DNA of 64,000 bases, from the NCBI GenBank assembly GCA_028285545.1, contig JANQPA010000036.1:1-64000 (forward strand), given 5' to 3'. Positions 42,764 through 52,517 of this stretch are shown here, piece after piece. Numbering within the stretch: position 1 is the first letter of the stretch; the number at the start of each line of letters is the position of its first letter. The position numbers and the translations under genes are program-made. This stretch comes from Saprospiraceae bacterium (lineage in GTDB: Bacteria; Bacteroidota; Bacteroidia; Chitinophagales; Saprospiraceae). The notes under the pieces were generated by a model, which saw nothing but the letters and a program-made list of their open reading frames with translations, searched no databases and was not told the DNA's origin.

Positions 42764-45700
42764 TTATAATTGTAAAAAATCTTCCTTTAATACAGTATCT
42801 AGTGTTTCAATTAAAAAGTCAACATTTTTTTTATCAAAACAAAGCGGAGGTTTAATTTTTAAAACATTATAGTAAGGTCCATCTGTACTCATTAGGATGC
42901 CATGAGCTCGCATTCTATTGGCCAGATAATTCGCTTGTTCAGCTGCCGGAGTCAGGGTTTCGGTGTCCTTTACTAACTCAAAGCCAAGAAAAAGTCCTGG
43001 GCCTCTGACATCTCCAATAATTGGATATTTTGTTTTTAAATGATTTAAGTTTTCCGAAAGATAATGCCCCACATTTTTTGCATGTTCCTGTAGTCCTTCT
43101 TCCTGAACCACCTTTAAAACGGCATTTCCAATGGCACAAGAAACAGGATTGCCACCAAAGGTGCTGAAATATTCCATTCCATTTGCAAATTTATTGGCTA
43201 CTTCTTTGGTAGTGATAACGGCAGCTAGTGGATGTCCATTACCTATCGGTTTACCCACTGTAACGATATCTGGAATTACATCCTGTAGTTCAAATCCCCA
43301 AAATTTATCTCCTACTCTGCCAAAGCCCACCTGAACCTCATCTGCGATGCATAAACCTCCTTCTGCCCTTATGTAATTAAAAGCTTCTTTTAAATAATTA
43401 GGGGGAAGGACAATTTGTCCACCGCAGCTGAGAATACTTTCACAGATGAAGCCTCCTACATTTCGGTCTTTTGCTTGAATCTTTTGGATAGCTTCCTGGA
43501 TATGTTTGGCGTATTGAGGACCAGCTGTTTTCAGATCTCTGTATTGTCCGCGGTAAGTATCTGGAATGGGAACTACCTGGACATGCTCAGGAGCACCCCT
43601 GCCACCTTTACCATCAAATTTGTAACTGCTAATGTCAACACAACCTGTTGTATTTCCATGATAGCCTACTTCCACAGCCACCATATCTCGTTGTCCGGTA
43701 CAGGTTCTAACCATGCGGAGAGCAAGTTCATTGGCTTCGCTGCCAGAGTTAACAAAGTGTACCACACTTAATTCAGGAGGGAAAGTATCCAACAGTTGTT
43801 CAGCAAAATGGATGATATTAGGATGGAGATATCTAGTATTGGTATTAAGCACTCCAGCTTGCTTTTGTGCAGCAAGTACCACCTTCGGATGCTCATGCCC
43901 CACATGAGCTACATTATTAACGGTATCCAAAAATCTTCGCCCTGTGTAATCGTATAGGTATTGTTTGTATCCTCTAAGAATATGTAGTGGGTTTTGATAT
44001 GAAATACTTAGGCTTTTTCCTAGTTTTTTTTGCCGGATGTTCAAAATTTCATCTTTCTCTATTGTATTTGAAGGTAAAAAGGTATCCTTCGTTTTGAGGA
44101 AAGAGGCACCATTAGGGCAAATGCTTAGCCATAAATCTTTTTCTTCGGGAAAACTAACACCTGGAAAATCACCTTCATTATCTAACATATCTAACATGAT
44201 TTGAAAGTGAAGATGGGGAGGCCAGTTTCCATTTTCAGGAGCCGGGCCAATGCTGGCAATTTGCTGGCCCCTGTTAACCGGAGCTCCTTTTTTGAGGCCT
44301 GCCAGTGATGATATACTTAAGTGTCCATATAGAGTGTAAAAAGTAAGCTTCTCTGATATGGTATGCTTTAGAATTATAGTAGGGCCATAATTTCTTTCAC
44401 CTATATTGTTTTGAAATGAATGGATCTCGCCATCCAGAGGGGCATAAACCGGTGTTCCTACCTGGTTCCAAATATCGATACCTAGATGGACCGTACGCCA
44501 CTGAGGGCCAGAATTCCCTTTGATAAGGTAAGCATCCGTTGTATAGACAGGCCTTATTTCACCATAACCCCCTATTCCAATGGAGGCATTACTTTCTTCA
44601 AGCATGCGTTTTATGGTGACTTCAAAGTTTTGGATGTTGTCAAAATTATTATTATTTCCCAAATCCAAACTGCCTATTCCAAGGTCTAATTTTGTTAAAT
44701 TCTGACCTGAAAAATTCACTATTGGAAAGATTAATGCCCTATTGTCATTGGCCCAGGCCTGAAATGCTTTTTGTTGAGGATGAGGAAGCCATCCACAGGC
44801 ATGCCGAAAAGCATACAACGCTAAATTTGGCTGTATATTCCTCCATTTTTCCAGCGCTTCCCAGGCTGGTTGCTGACTGATCAATAAGTATTCATTTTCT
44901 GGGTTTTCGCTTCTATTGATGGAGGAGACGGTCAAGCTTACCAGGAGTCGAGCAGCAATAAGCGGGAAGAGCACTTCAATTTCTTTTTCCTGGAGGGGAT
45001 ATATAGAGTGAAATCCTCTGATGATATCACAGGCAGCTTCCAGAGGTTGTTCTTTGTCCATGATTCCGTAAGCTATGGCAATGGCCAATTCATTTATGAC
45101 CTGAGTGTACATTACGTCTCCAAAATCAATAAACCCTTTTACCTTGCCAGGAAAAGATTCTTCCGATACAATGATGTTATAATCATTAGCATCATTGTAA
45201 ATTACGTTTTTACGCAAGGTTTTATAAACAGGCTGGATCTCTTGGAATAATTCGAAAAAATAGGTCACCCATTCTTTTTGAGAGCCTTGAAATAAGTTGA
45301 AATAATCTTTTATCCATTCTGCCTTGGCCAGGTCCCATTTATATTCACGGTGTGCCCCTGGATGATCAAAGTCTTGAAGATTATTGACCATTTCAGCACA
45401 GGCTTGCCCCACGCTGGTCAGCAGGTGAGAAGATTTGGGAAGGGAATGGGCATAAATTTTGCCGGAGACCCAGGTCAGGACCCTTAAAAAACGTTTATTA
45501 CCGGCGGAATCAATTATTTCGCTAATGGAATCACCATTTTTATTTTTTTGGATAACTGGAAGAACTAAATTCAACATCTTCAGATGCAAATGATCCATGA
45601 TCGCATTTTGCATTTCGAGATGCTGGCGATTTTCTTTTTCATGGGCAATTTTGATGGTATAGGAATGTCCACTGGAAAGTTTCAGGTGGTAGTTAAGGTC

Positions 45701-45793
45701 GATTTCGCCAGGAAGCTGGGTAAGATTACCTTGTAGATCATATTTTTTTTGTAGAAAATCCTTTAATTGGTCATTGGTGATTAGAGCCGACAT
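42764..45793 (-). CDS. APH-type kinase / M23 metallopeptidase-like / class III aminotransferase-fold lyase fusion
   Basis: A three-part protein of 1009 residues. Residues 1-340 form an aminoglycoside-phosphotransferase fold with Asp201/Asn206 (YNDANDYN) and Asp223 (GFIDFGD), like hydroxylysine kinase. Residues 410-570 form an M23 domain with zinc ligands His436, Asp440 and His529 (HLHF). Residues 585-1009 are a class III aminotransferase fold with PLP Lys848 (VGKPIGNG). The last part resembles phosphoethanolamine and 5-phosphohydroxylysine phospho-lyases. The kinase and lyase parts together could phosphorylate and then eliminate a hydroxy-amine such as 5-hydroxylysine or ethanolamine. Its place beside hydroxyproline genes favours hydroxylysine. 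The role of the peptidase-like insert is unknown, and there is no signal peptide. Confidence 0.85.
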   Translation of the reverse strand: MSALITNDQLKDFLQKKYDLQGNLTQLPGEIDLNYHLKLSSGHSYTIKIAHEKENRQHLEMQNAIMDHLHLKMLNLVLPVIQKNKNGDSISEIIDSAGNKRFLRVLTWVSGKIYAHSLPKSSHLLTSVGQACAEMVNNLQDFDHPGAHREYKWDLAKAEWIKDYFNLFQGSQKEWVTYFFELFQEIQPVYKTLRKNVIYNDANDYNIIVSEESFPGKVKGFIDFGDVMYTQVINELAIAIAYGIMDKEQPLEAACDIIRGFHSIYPLQEKEIEVLFPLIAARLLVSLTVSSINRSENPENEYLLISQQPAWEALEKWRNIQPNLALYAFRHACGWLPHPQQKAFQAWANDNRALIFPIVNFSGQNLTKLDLGIGSLDLGNNNNFDNIQNFEVTIKRMLEESNASIGIGGYGEIRPVYTTDAYLIKGNSGPQWRTVHLGIDIWNQVGTPVYAPLDGEIHSFQNNIGERNYGPTIILKHTISEKLTFYTLYGHLSISSLAGLKKGAPVNRGQQIASIGPAPENGNWPPHLHFQIMLDMLDNEGDFPGVSFPEEKDLWLSICPNGASFLKTKDTFLPSNTIEKDEILNIRQKKLGKSLSISYQNPLHILRGYKQYLYDYTGRRFLDTVNNVAHVGHEHPKVVLAAQKQAGVLNTNTRYLHPNIIHFAEQLLDTFPPELSVVHFVNSGSEANELALRMVRTCTGQRDMVAVEVGYHGNTTGCVDISSYKFDGKGGRGAPEHVQVVPIPDTYRGQYRDLKTAGPQYAKHIQEAIQKIQAKDRNVGGFICESILSCGGQIVLPPNYLKEAFNYIRAEGGLCIADEVQVGFGRVGDKFWGFELQDVIPDIVTVGKPIGNGHPLAAVITTKEVANKFANGMEYFSTFGGNPVSCAIGNAVLKVVQEEGLQEHAKNVGHYLSENLNHLKTKYPIIGDVRGPGLFLGFELVKDTETLTPAAEQANYLANRMRAHGILMSTDGPYYNVLKIKPPLCFDKKNVDFLIETLDTVLKEDFLQL

Positions 45794-46052
45794 AACTTTC
45801 TGTTTTTTCTATCTCAGGAGTAATTTTCAAAGGGATTAAACTAAAAATCCGAAGGTAAAAAGTAGTTCGATAAAACAGGCTATTTTTTTAATAATTTGGA
45901 GACAAAAATTCCTTGTTTTCCACCTTCTAATTTTGATCATCAATTGTTCGGATCTTGACGTTTTTGGATTACTTCAAAAGGATGGAGTAATTTTTTTTTC
46001 TTTACCTTTAGTTCAATAAGATTTTAATAAATAAATCTACATCTTTCAGGTA

Positions 46053-46253
46053 ATGATTTTTTTTAGCCTTTTTTTATATCTGTTTGGCATCTATACTCTA
46101 ATTGGAATAGTATTTAGCATTTGGTTTGTTTTTGCAGGTATTAAAAAGTTAGACGTAAATAGTATTGGTGCCAGCTTTTGGACTCGATTAATCCTAATGC
46201 CTGGATCAGCTGCATTATGGCCAATCTTGCTACTAAAACTAATTAAAAAATGA
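46053..46253 (+). CDS. Small membrane protein, 66 residues, first gene of the Rieske operon
   Basis: A short protein with a membrane helix at about 5-29, a polar stretch, and a second hydrophobic segment (about 46-62, with LMPGSAALWPILL). The MPG...ALWP motif looks like that in small proteins encoded beside membrane oxidoreductases. Its stop overlaps the next start (ATGA), which argues that it is real. Function unknown. The 259-base gap upstream shows a TACCTTTA box at 46003-46010 but no clear -33 element. Confidence 0.65.
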   Translation: MIFFSLFLYLFGIYTLIGIVFSIWFVFAGIKKLDVNSIGASFWTRLILMPGSAALWPILLLKLIKK

Positions 46254-46417
46254 TTCCTTCACTTCGTAAAAGACACCGTCTAATTTGGTTTCTCCTGGCA
46301 TTTATTCTTCCACTGCTTTTTATTTTATCAGTGATCTGGCTCCCGGAAAAAGCTTATCAGGAAGAATTGTTTCAAAACACAAAAAGTATTGACCCGCAGG
46401 AATTTAAAATCCAATAA
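46250..46417 (+). CDS. Small single-helix membrane protein, 55 residues
   Basis: It begins at ATG 46250, overlapping the previous stop by 4 bases, and ends at TAA 46415-46417. A basic start (MIPSLRKRHR) is followed by one hydrophobic helix (about 12-31) and a polar tail, the layout of a small accessory subunit with its N-terminus inside. The next gene starts 9 bases later. No family is named; the tight packing supports it. Confidence 0.6.
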   Translation: MIPSLRKRHRLIWFLLAFILPLLFILSVIWLPEKAYQEELFQNTKSIDPQEFKIQ

Positions 46418-46426
46418 TCCATCTTT

Positions 46427-47467
46427 ATGAGTGTTAGTTACCAACCCGTTCAGTGGAACCGACAAAAAAAGGTTTATGATCGCATAATGCTTGCCTTAAT
46501 TGGCCTGTTTTTAGTGACCTTTGTGGTGCTTCAATTATTGCTCCAGCCTGAAATTACTCCTGAGACCTTGATCATCAGAGCTAGCGGTCTTTTGGCCTTT
46601 CTAATGCTACATGTAATTCTTTGCATTGGCCCTTTATCAAGACTCAATGCCAGGTTTATGCCCCTTTTATATAATAGAAGACATCTTGGGGTAAGCATGT
46701 TTGTCTTTAGCCTGATTCATGGGCTTTTTAATATTATTCAATTTCATAGTTTAGGAGATGTTAACCCATTGTATTCCTTATTTACGGCCAATCTACAATA
46801 CGGATCTTTGATAAATTTTCCCTTTCAAGTACTTGGTTTTTTTGCCTTGTTAATTCTTTTTCTAATGGCAGCTACCAGCCATGATTTTTGGCTAAAAAAT
46901 CTTGGCCCAAAATTTTGGAAGAGCCTGCACATGATGGTTTATATAGCTTATGGTTTGATCCTTTTTCATGTAATGTTAGGGGTCGTTCAATTGGAACAAT
47001 CTCCGGTTTGGATCGGAACGCTGGCCCTAGGAATGGTTTTGGTGCTTGGACTACATTTAGCAGCAGCTATAAAAACAGCCAGACATGAAAAATTGGAAGC
47101 GAAAAATGCAGGTGAGGGTTTTCAAGAAGTATGTAAAATCTCTGATATTGAAGAAAACAGGGCCAAAATATTTACTCTGAATGGCGAAAATATTGCCGTT
47201 TTTAAATATGATGGTAAAGTCTCAGCAGTAAGTAATATTTGCAGACATCAACATGGTCCTTTGGGAGAAGGTAAGATAGTAGATGGTTGTATTACCTGCC
47301 CATGGCATGGCTATCAATATTTTCCTGGAAATGGGCAATCGCCGCCGCCCTACACCGAAAAATTAGAAACCTATGAGGTTCAAATAAAGGACGAAAAAAT
47401 TTATGTAAATCCAAAGCCTCATGCTGAAGGTACTGCCTTGCCTCCTGCTCAAATTGAATCCCAATAA
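46427..47467 (+). CDS. Ferric-reductase-like membrane domain fused to Rieske 2Fe-2S domain
   Basis: A 346-residue protein. The first 215 residues hold about six membrane helices with spaced His residues (HVILCIGPLSRLNARFMP, HLGVSMFVFSLIHG, KSLHMMVYIAYG, LFHVML), as in heme-binding ferric reductase or MsrQ proteins. Residues about 235-325 form a Rieske domain with ligands Cys272/His274 and Cys291/His294 (CPWHGY). It likely moves electrons between the quinone pool or a cytosolic donor and a periplasmic acceptor. Partner genes are the small membrane proteins before it and the 273-residue protein after it. Confidence 0.85.
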   Translation: MSVSYQPVQWNRQKKVYDRIMLALIGLFLVTFVVLQLLLQPEITPETLIIRASGLLAFLMLHVILCIGPLSRLNARFMPLLYNRRHLGVSMFVFSLIHGLFNIIQFHSLGDVNPLYSLFTANLQYGSLINFPFQVLGFFALLILFLMAATSHDFWLKNLGPKFWKSLHMMVYIAYGLILFHVMLGVVQLEQSPVWIGTLALGMVLVLGLHLAAAIKTARHEKLEAKNAGEGFQEVCKISDIEENRAKIFTLNGENIAVFKYDGKVSAVSNICRHQHGPLGEGKIVDGCITCPWHGYQYFPGNGQSPPPYTEKLETYEVQIKDEKIYVNPKPHAEGTALPPAQIESQ

Positions 47468-47471
47468 TTGA

Positions 47472-48293
47472 ATGGATATGACAAATAACGATGAATTTTT
47501 TATTGGCTGGGAAACGAATGCTCCTCCCAGTTATGCAAAAAAGGGGCGAACTTTTGTGATCCTGTTGATTTTTATCATTATCCTTTTATCATTAGGATGG
47601 GTGATTAGCCAACGAGGATTTGCTGGATCTACTTTTGAATTGGGAAAACTGTCTACTATCGAAGGAAAACTTCAGATTAGACCGGTACCTCTCCTTAAAG
47701 TAAATTATCAGGGAGAACCCCATAGCGTGCTGCTAATTGGATTTGGAAAAATGGGAGCTGAAGCGACCTTATCTGATATTGAAAAGGTTACAAACGAATC
47801 TTTAATCGGGAAAAATATAAAACTGAGGGGAACGCTCATCTTTCACAATGGGAAAACCCTCCTGGAATTAACCCAGGGAAGCGAATCATTTCAGGGATTT
47901 TCAAACCAATCTAATGCCACCAATACAAAAAGGAGAAGCTTAGGAGAGCAAAGCTTAAAAGGAGAAATCCTTGATCCCAAATGTGCACTTGGGGTTATGA
48001 AGCCCGGTTTTGGAAAACCACATCGCTCCTGTGCAGTCCGCTGCTTATCAGGAGGAATTCCCCCTATTTTGAAAATTACAAATAAAGAAGGGGGCGTCAA
48101 TTATTGCATTTTATTGGGAGAAGACGGACAAGCTATTAATAAGAAAGTACTTCCTTATGTGGCTGATCAAATCAGAATATGTGGCACCTTGGAAGAACAG
48201 GATGATTGGTTAGTGTTGTATACTAATCCTGAATCGGATATTCTACGCTTGTCCCCATTTTGGATGGGAGACAATATTCCCATGTGTAATTAA
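47472..48293 (+). CDS. Membrane-anchored Cys-rich protein of the Rieske operon
   Basis: A 273-residue protein with one N-terminal membrane helix (about 27-47) and a periplasmic part. The region GEILDPKCALGVMKPG...HRSCAVRCLSGGIPP (about 165-200) is a conserved pattern I have seen in uncharacterised proteins, with three Cys and a His that may bind a metal or form disulfides. A fourth Cys lies in GVNYCILL. It follows the Rieske gene by 4 bases, so a role in the same electron-transfer complex is likely. No precise function is known to me. Confidence 0.7.
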   Translation: MDMTNNDEFFIGWETNAPPSYAKKGRTFVILLIFIIILLSLGWVISQRGFAGSTFELGKLSTIEGKLQIRPVPLLKVNYQGEPHSVLLIGFGKMGAEATLSDIEKVTNESLIGKNIKLRGTLIFHNGKTLLELTQGSESFQGFSNQSNATNTKRRSLGEQSLKGEILDPKCALGVMKPGFGKPHRSCAVRCLSGGIPPILKITNKEGGVNYCILLGEDGQAINKKVLPYVADQIRICGTLEEQDDWLVLYTNPESDILRLSPFWMGDNIPMCN

Positions 48294-48563
48294 ATATTTT
48301 TATTATCGGGTATTAACCTAATATATTTGATAAATGTAATGATCTGAACAGTTTTTCAGATTCAACAATTCTAATTTGTACACTAATGGAAATAGCTCCT
48401 AAGAAATTTCCTACTCGTTAATATTTTCTGATTCAATTTTGTTTGAATAATCAGAAGACAGAATTAAAACCCGAAAATGTGTAAAGCAGGGAAGATATAA
48501 ATACTAATTTTAAAGTCGATGACCCTTTGAGCTATTTTTTGAAAAGAAAACAGGATCTAATTC

Positions 48564-49091
48564 ATGACACATAACTTACTGATTGAAGCGACTAAAGCCA
48601 TTTTTGAGGATGGACGTTTTTATTTGACTAAAATGACAAGTGCCGAATATGCTCGACCTTTAGATGTTTTTTCGGGCTCAAGTTTGGGACAGCACACACG
48701 GCATTGGATAGAATTTTTTCAGTGTTTGTTAGGGCAAAAATGTAATGAAGAAATTATATGCTATGACAAAAGGGAACGCAACCTTGCTCTGGAGAATGAC
48801 CCTAATCAGGCCATTCAGGCTCTAGATGCCATTGAAAAACTGTTATCACAGGCAGAAATTGAGGGGAATCTTTTATTAGAAAGCGAAATGACCGATGGTA
48901 CTACCGTGTTGTTGCCTACTTCTTTTATAAGAGAATTGTGGTTCGTCATTGAGCATGCTGTTCACCACCTTGCCTTGATTAAAGTAGGTTTAAAAACTGA
49001 GTTTCCGGATTGGCTTATTCCCAAACACTTTGGTGTGGCCAATTCTACTTTAAGGCATCAAAATCAGGTTATTGGTAGCATAAAAAATTAA
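48564..49091 (+). CDS. DinB-like four-helix protein
   Basis: A 175-residue protein with the DinB/YfiT metal-binding layout. A His lies in the first helix pair (GQHTRHW, about 43-49), and paired His residues lie late (EHAVHHLALIK). DinB-family proteins are often thiol-dependent transferases or stress proteins; this one's substrate is unknown. The 270-base gap upstream contains no gene; nothing recognisable is seen there. Confidence 0.75.
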   Translation: MTHNLLIEATKAIFEDGRFYLTKMTSAEYARPLDVFSGSSLGQHTRHWIEFFQCLLGQKCNEEIICYDKRERNLALENDPNQAIQALDAIEKLLSQAEIEGNLLLESEMTDGTTVLLPTSFIRELWFVIEHAVHHLALIKVGLKTEFPDWLIPKHFGVANSTLRHQNQVIGSIKN

Positions 49092-49243
49092 TTCCATAGG
49101 TTGGATTTGTTTTTTGATGGGGCTTACTCAATGGAAGAAAACCAATTTGAATTTAGTTAGAAGGTTTTTAATGATTCCTATTTTTATGCTATGTGGAAGG
49201 CCTAATTAGACTTTGTATTCAACAGTATTTTTATAAAAAAAAT

Positions 49244-49273
49244 AGGGCCCAAAGATGAAAATCTTTGGGCCCT
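49244..49273 (-). terminator. Intrinsic terminator, minus-strand direction
   Basis: A 13-bp perfect stem (49244-49256 with 49261-49273) encloses a 4-base loop. Read on the minus strand it is followed by a T-rich run (ATTTTTTTTATAAAAA), a textbook intrinsic terminator; on the plus strand only a weak T-stretch follows. It can end transcripts from the minus-strand SnoaL gene 410 bases away and perhaps from the DinB gene. The rest of the gap 49092-49682 shows no convincing gene. Confidence 0.75.
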
Positions 49274-49682
49274 TTCGTATTTAGTCCAGGGAAGCTTCTT
49301 ATCAGCAAAATGCTTTGGGAAGGACCAAGGACCATCTACAAAAACATTAAGCAAAAAGTAGTTTAGTGCTTGTTTTAGGTGTTTTTTATTGGTATTCCCT
49401 GCTATAAGATTCAATTTTTGAATCAGATATTAGAATGAATACCATATATAACTTTTAGGCCTTTTTAATAGACGAGGGAAAAACTTATTTTACTTAATTT
49501 CTATATCAAAGTAAATAAGCCTTTTCAAAATACGCATTTTATTTAAAATACAGGGAAGAATGTAAGAAAATTTGCCTTATGGAGAAGAAACAGAAAAATC
49601 AGAAAGGAAGAAGAAAACGGATTTGGAAAAAATTAGACGCCATTGGAAATGGAAATAATGACGCCTATTCGGTTTGCAATGG

Positions 49683-50036
49683 TTAATGGAAAAATTGTTC
49701 TTTGATAATTTTTCCATTTTCTACTTCGTAAACACAAACCTCTTCCATTTTATTTCTACCCCGAGATTTTGTTGTTAGGTCCACCATCATGGTAACAGCA
49801 AAGTGATTTCCAGCTACTATTGGATCAGATACGCTTGATTCATGCATTTCGACCAAATCTTCCATCCAATTCTTTGATTTTTCTAGTAGGGCAGGAACTC
49901 CTTTAGTGTCAGGAACATTCCACTTAGCCGGCTCTACAGCTACAGCATCTTCTGCAAATAATTCGGTATAAGCTTGATTATTTTGGCCGGTTCGGCATAG
50001 TTCCACCAATCGATTTGCGATTTCTTGAGTAGTCAT
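49683..50036 (-). CDS. SnoaL-like (NTF2-fold) protein
   Basis: A 117-residue protein of the SnoaL/NTF2-like superfamily. It shows the usual layout: an N-terminal helix (TTQEIANRLVELCRTGQ), AYTELFAEDAV, then curved strands ending CVYEVENGKIIKEQFF. Members are small isomerases, dehydratases or binding proteins, often with unknown ligands. It stands alone, divergent from the membrane protein at 50149. Confidence 0.75.
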   Translation of the reverse strand: MTTQEIANRLVELCRTGQNNQAYTELFAEDAVAVEPAKWNVPDTKGVPALLEKSKNWMEDLVEMHESSVSDPIVAGNHFAVTMMVDLTTKSRGRNKMEEVCVYEVENGKIIKEQFFH

Positions 50037-50148
50037 TTGATAAGAATTAATAGTGAATGAAAATAAGTGTTTTATATTGTGTAAATATAAAACTATTTGT
50101 GTTAAAAAACCATCTTAAAGGGTTTTTTTATTTTTAATTTAAAAACAA

Positions 50149-50577
50149 ATGCAAAATACGCTCAAACTATTTCACTACCTCAGCTTCGCTACATATCCCT
50201 TACTTCTTTTGGGACTCTTTTTTGTATATCGCCCCTTTTTTATGCCAGAAAGTTATGATGACATTAAAGATGTGACAATGGGGATGGTGATTATGGGTTT
50301 TGCCGTAGGATTATCTTCTTTAAAAGATCATACCAAACTCAATAAATTTAGCAGAGGCTATTTGTCTAAGCCTAAATTTATGAGGGGCTTTATTCTTATT
50401 CTTGGGTTAATTTTAATAACTGGATCCATATTTTCCATTTATGTGATTTATACATCAGAAAAGCCTCCACTAAGGGAGGCTTCTATTGGCATTATGTCCT
50501 TATGCCTGGGAGGATTTGGGTTAATCAAAACCATGATTCAATTGGTAAAAGACTTTGAAGCTGGTCTTATAAAATAG
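50149..50577 (+). CDS. Hypothetical four-helix membrane protein
   Basis: A 142-residue protein with hydrophobic segments at about 11-28, 44-57, 80-102 and 112-130. A basic loop (KDHTKLNKFSRGYLSKPKFMRG) probably faces the cytoplasm. No family is recognised. Upstream is an AT-rich 112-base gap. The gene converges with the S41 peptidase gene, whose end is 10 bases away. Confidence 0.65.
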   Translation: MQNTLKLFHYLSFATYPLLLLGLFFVYRPFFMPESYDDIKDVTMGMVIMGFAVGLSSLKDHTKLNKFSRGYLSKPKFMRGFILILGLILITGSIFSIYVIYTSEKPPLREASIGIMSLCLGGFGLIKTMIQLVKDFEAGLIK

Positions 50578-50587
50578 CATTGATTCA

Positions 50588-52372
50588 TCAATAAAATCTT
50601 AGAGAATAGGAGGCATACTCATTATCATTGGGATTTAATTCGATGGCCATATTCAGAATTTCTCTGGCTCTTTGTTTGGCAAGATCCTGGTTTTTTCCTT
50701 TCAGGTCATAATATACCTCCAAAGCTAATTGAGTTAGCGCATAGTCCTTCCAGATTTTGGTATCGATTCCACTGTTTTGAATAGATAGTAAAAGGGAATA
50801 GGCATCTTTCATTCTGCCATCTAAGAAAAATTGGTATAAATCAGCAGATTCACTATTGGTTTTACTTAATTGTCTTTTTTTGCCGTCTGGATAAATGACA
50901 GCTAAATTTTCATTGGAGGAAAGATCTATTTGTAGACCTTTGATCTCTGTTTCCAGTAAACCATTTTTTCCTAAATATAGTGGTGATTGGAGTTGGTTGC
51001 CAATCTTAATTGCATAAGCATCGCCGGTCTTTATTAAGTCCAGTTTTTCATAGGGGCTGAATTGATAAGTCCCCAGAAATTTTGGATTGATGGTTTTTAG
51101 TAATTCAGGCGAGGACTTTTTATATCTTTTTACAAAATCGATTATCGGATTCTGGCCTCTGGAATACTCTTCAAAACTCATGTCCACTGTGATATCAGGG
51201 GACATAGTAGTCCTTTCATCCATATAAAAGGAGCTTTCATGATAAAACTGCGACAAATTAATTTTAAACTTTGAATTTGGCAATTCAAATGAATCGGGAT
51301 CTCCAGGATGGATTGGATGATCGCAAACAGGTTCTCCAATAAAAAGTGCTTTACTTTTTTGCTCCAGGTAACAGGCAAAATTAATGGCTGCAGAAAAGGT
51401 TTTGTATCCAGTAATGACAAATAGTTTACCGGCCTGGTTAATTTTTGGATTATTAATAATACCATACCATATTGGAGTACTGTAGGCATTACTTCCACCT
51501 CCATTTTCCCGAATGTCGACAATAAATTTGTCAACGGGATTGTCCTCAATAAATTGAAACAGACGCTCACAAAAAGCCCAAACATTGTCTTCATTAATAG
51601 AGGTTACCCTATTGTAATTCAAATAAAGAATACTGTCTTCTTTGAAATATTTGAACCAGTAGGGCCTATCCGGCTTTTGAGCATATAAAGAGCGCTCTGG
51701 TTCGGCAATAAAATCGAGTAAGTCCTCTTCGTCTCCAATATCTTCAATTTTTACCTTTTGTTTCTTTCCATCAGGTGCACGAATAGTTAATTCCGCTTTT
51801 CGATTCTCAGAGGTGATGCCAAGGCCATACAAAACTCCAGGTAAGTGCAGATAATAAGGTGAAAACTTTTTGAAACGTTGAGTATTGGCGTGTGGGACTA
51901 CCATTTCTAATAATTCCATGACTTTGTCTATTGGTCTGCCATTAACAGCAGTAATCTCAGCACCAAGAAGTTGTTTGTATTTGGGATGCGCTCTGATAAT
52001 ATAAATTTTATCACCAAACCACTCAGCAGAAAAAGGAAGATAACCAAACAATTCATACCGATTGCTTCCAGATAAAGAGGAGTGTCCATCCTTGATAGTA
52101 GCAATGAGTTTTAAAAACTCAAGGGCGATGGCTTCTTGAGAAACTCCTTTTTGCTGGATAAGTTTTTTTGCATTTTTCAGAACGGCTTCAAAGGTGGATT
52201 CGGTATTTACCCAATAGGGCTTAACGTGTTTCGTTTTAATTAAATTATCCAGAACTTCTAAATCCTCAAGCCATGCTTGGTTCGGTAAGGGTTTGACCTG
52301 AGCATGATTTGTGAAAGCATAGAGGAATAAAATGACAAATAATAGAAATTTTGGGTGAATGCTTTTTTTCAT
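50588..52372 (-). CDS. Secreted S41-family peptidase
   Basis: A protein of 594 residues. The frame opens at 52393, but Met at 52372 begins a clean signal peptide (KKSIHPKFLLFVILFLYAF...HAQ). A PDZ-like region (about 120-200) precedes the S41 core: VDIRENGGGSN and nucleophile Ser327 (GYKTFSAA). The C-terminal part (about 430-594) has a beta domain and a TPR-like end (ELNPNDNEYA). S41 enzymes process the C-termini of periplasmic proteins; this type is closer to the tricorn/CRBP-like secreted group in Bacteroidota. Confidence 0.85.
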   Translation of the reverse strand: MKKSIHPKFLLFVILFLYAFTNHAQVKPLPNQAWLEDLEVLDNLIKTKHVKPYWVNTESTFEAVLKNAKKLIQQKGVSQEAIALEFLKLIATIKDGHSSLSGSNRYELFGYLPFSAEWFGDKIYIIRAHPKYKQLLGAEITAVNGRPIDKVMELLEMVVPHANTQRFKKFSPYYLHLPGVLYGLGITSENRKAELTIRAPDGKKQKVKIEDIGDEEDLLDFIAEPERSLYAQKPDRPYWFKYFKEDSILYLNYNRVTSINEDNVWAFCERLFQFIEDNPVDKFIVDIRENGGGSNAYSTPIWYGIINNPKINQAGKLFVITGYKTFSAAINFACYLEQKSKALFIGEPVCDHPIHPGDPDSFELPNSKFKINLSQFYHESSFYMDERTTMSPDITVDMSFEEYSRGQNPIIDFVKRYKKSSPELLKTINPKFLGTYQFSPYEKLDLIKTGDAYAIKIGNQLQSPLYLGKNGLLETEIKGLQIDLSSNENLAVIYPDGKKRQLSKTNSESADLYQFFLDGRMKDAYSLLLSIQNSGIDTKIWKDYALTQLALEVYYDLKGKNQDLAKQRAREILNMAIELNPNDNEYASYSLRFY

Positions 52373-52482
52373 CTTACAAGAGCTTTTGAACAAAAAATTG
52401 ATTTCGAGATGAAAAATAGTCTTTCAATATAAGCTTGCTAAGCAGAAATTCTTCAATCACTCATTATCTTCCCGGGTAACTC

Positions 52483-52511
52483 TTGAATCCTGTGATTTAA
52501 GCTTAATTTTG
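52483..52511 (+). promoter_or_regulatory. Bacteroidota-type promoter giving a near-leaderless transcript
   Basis: TTG (52483-52485) is followed, after 18 bases, by TAATTTTG (52504-52511), a full match to TAnnTTTG. Start of transcription about 7 bases later would fall on or next to the ATG at 52518. This rules out the TTG at 52509 as start codon. Confidence 0.55.
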
Positions 52512-52517
52512 AGAGGT

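Noticed and set aside
43131-45250. Several antisense ORFs inside the kinase-M23-aminotransferase gene
   Set aside because: They are shadows of a well-supported coding frame with intact active-site motifs.
49202-49414. 70-codon minus-strand frame
   Set aside because: It runs through the 49244-49273 terminator hairpin and has no recognisable pattern.
49579-49686. 35-codon basic ORF (MEKKQKNQKGRRKR...)
   Set aside because: Very short, overlaps the end of the SnoaL gene, and its Lys/Arg richness follows from A-rich DNA.
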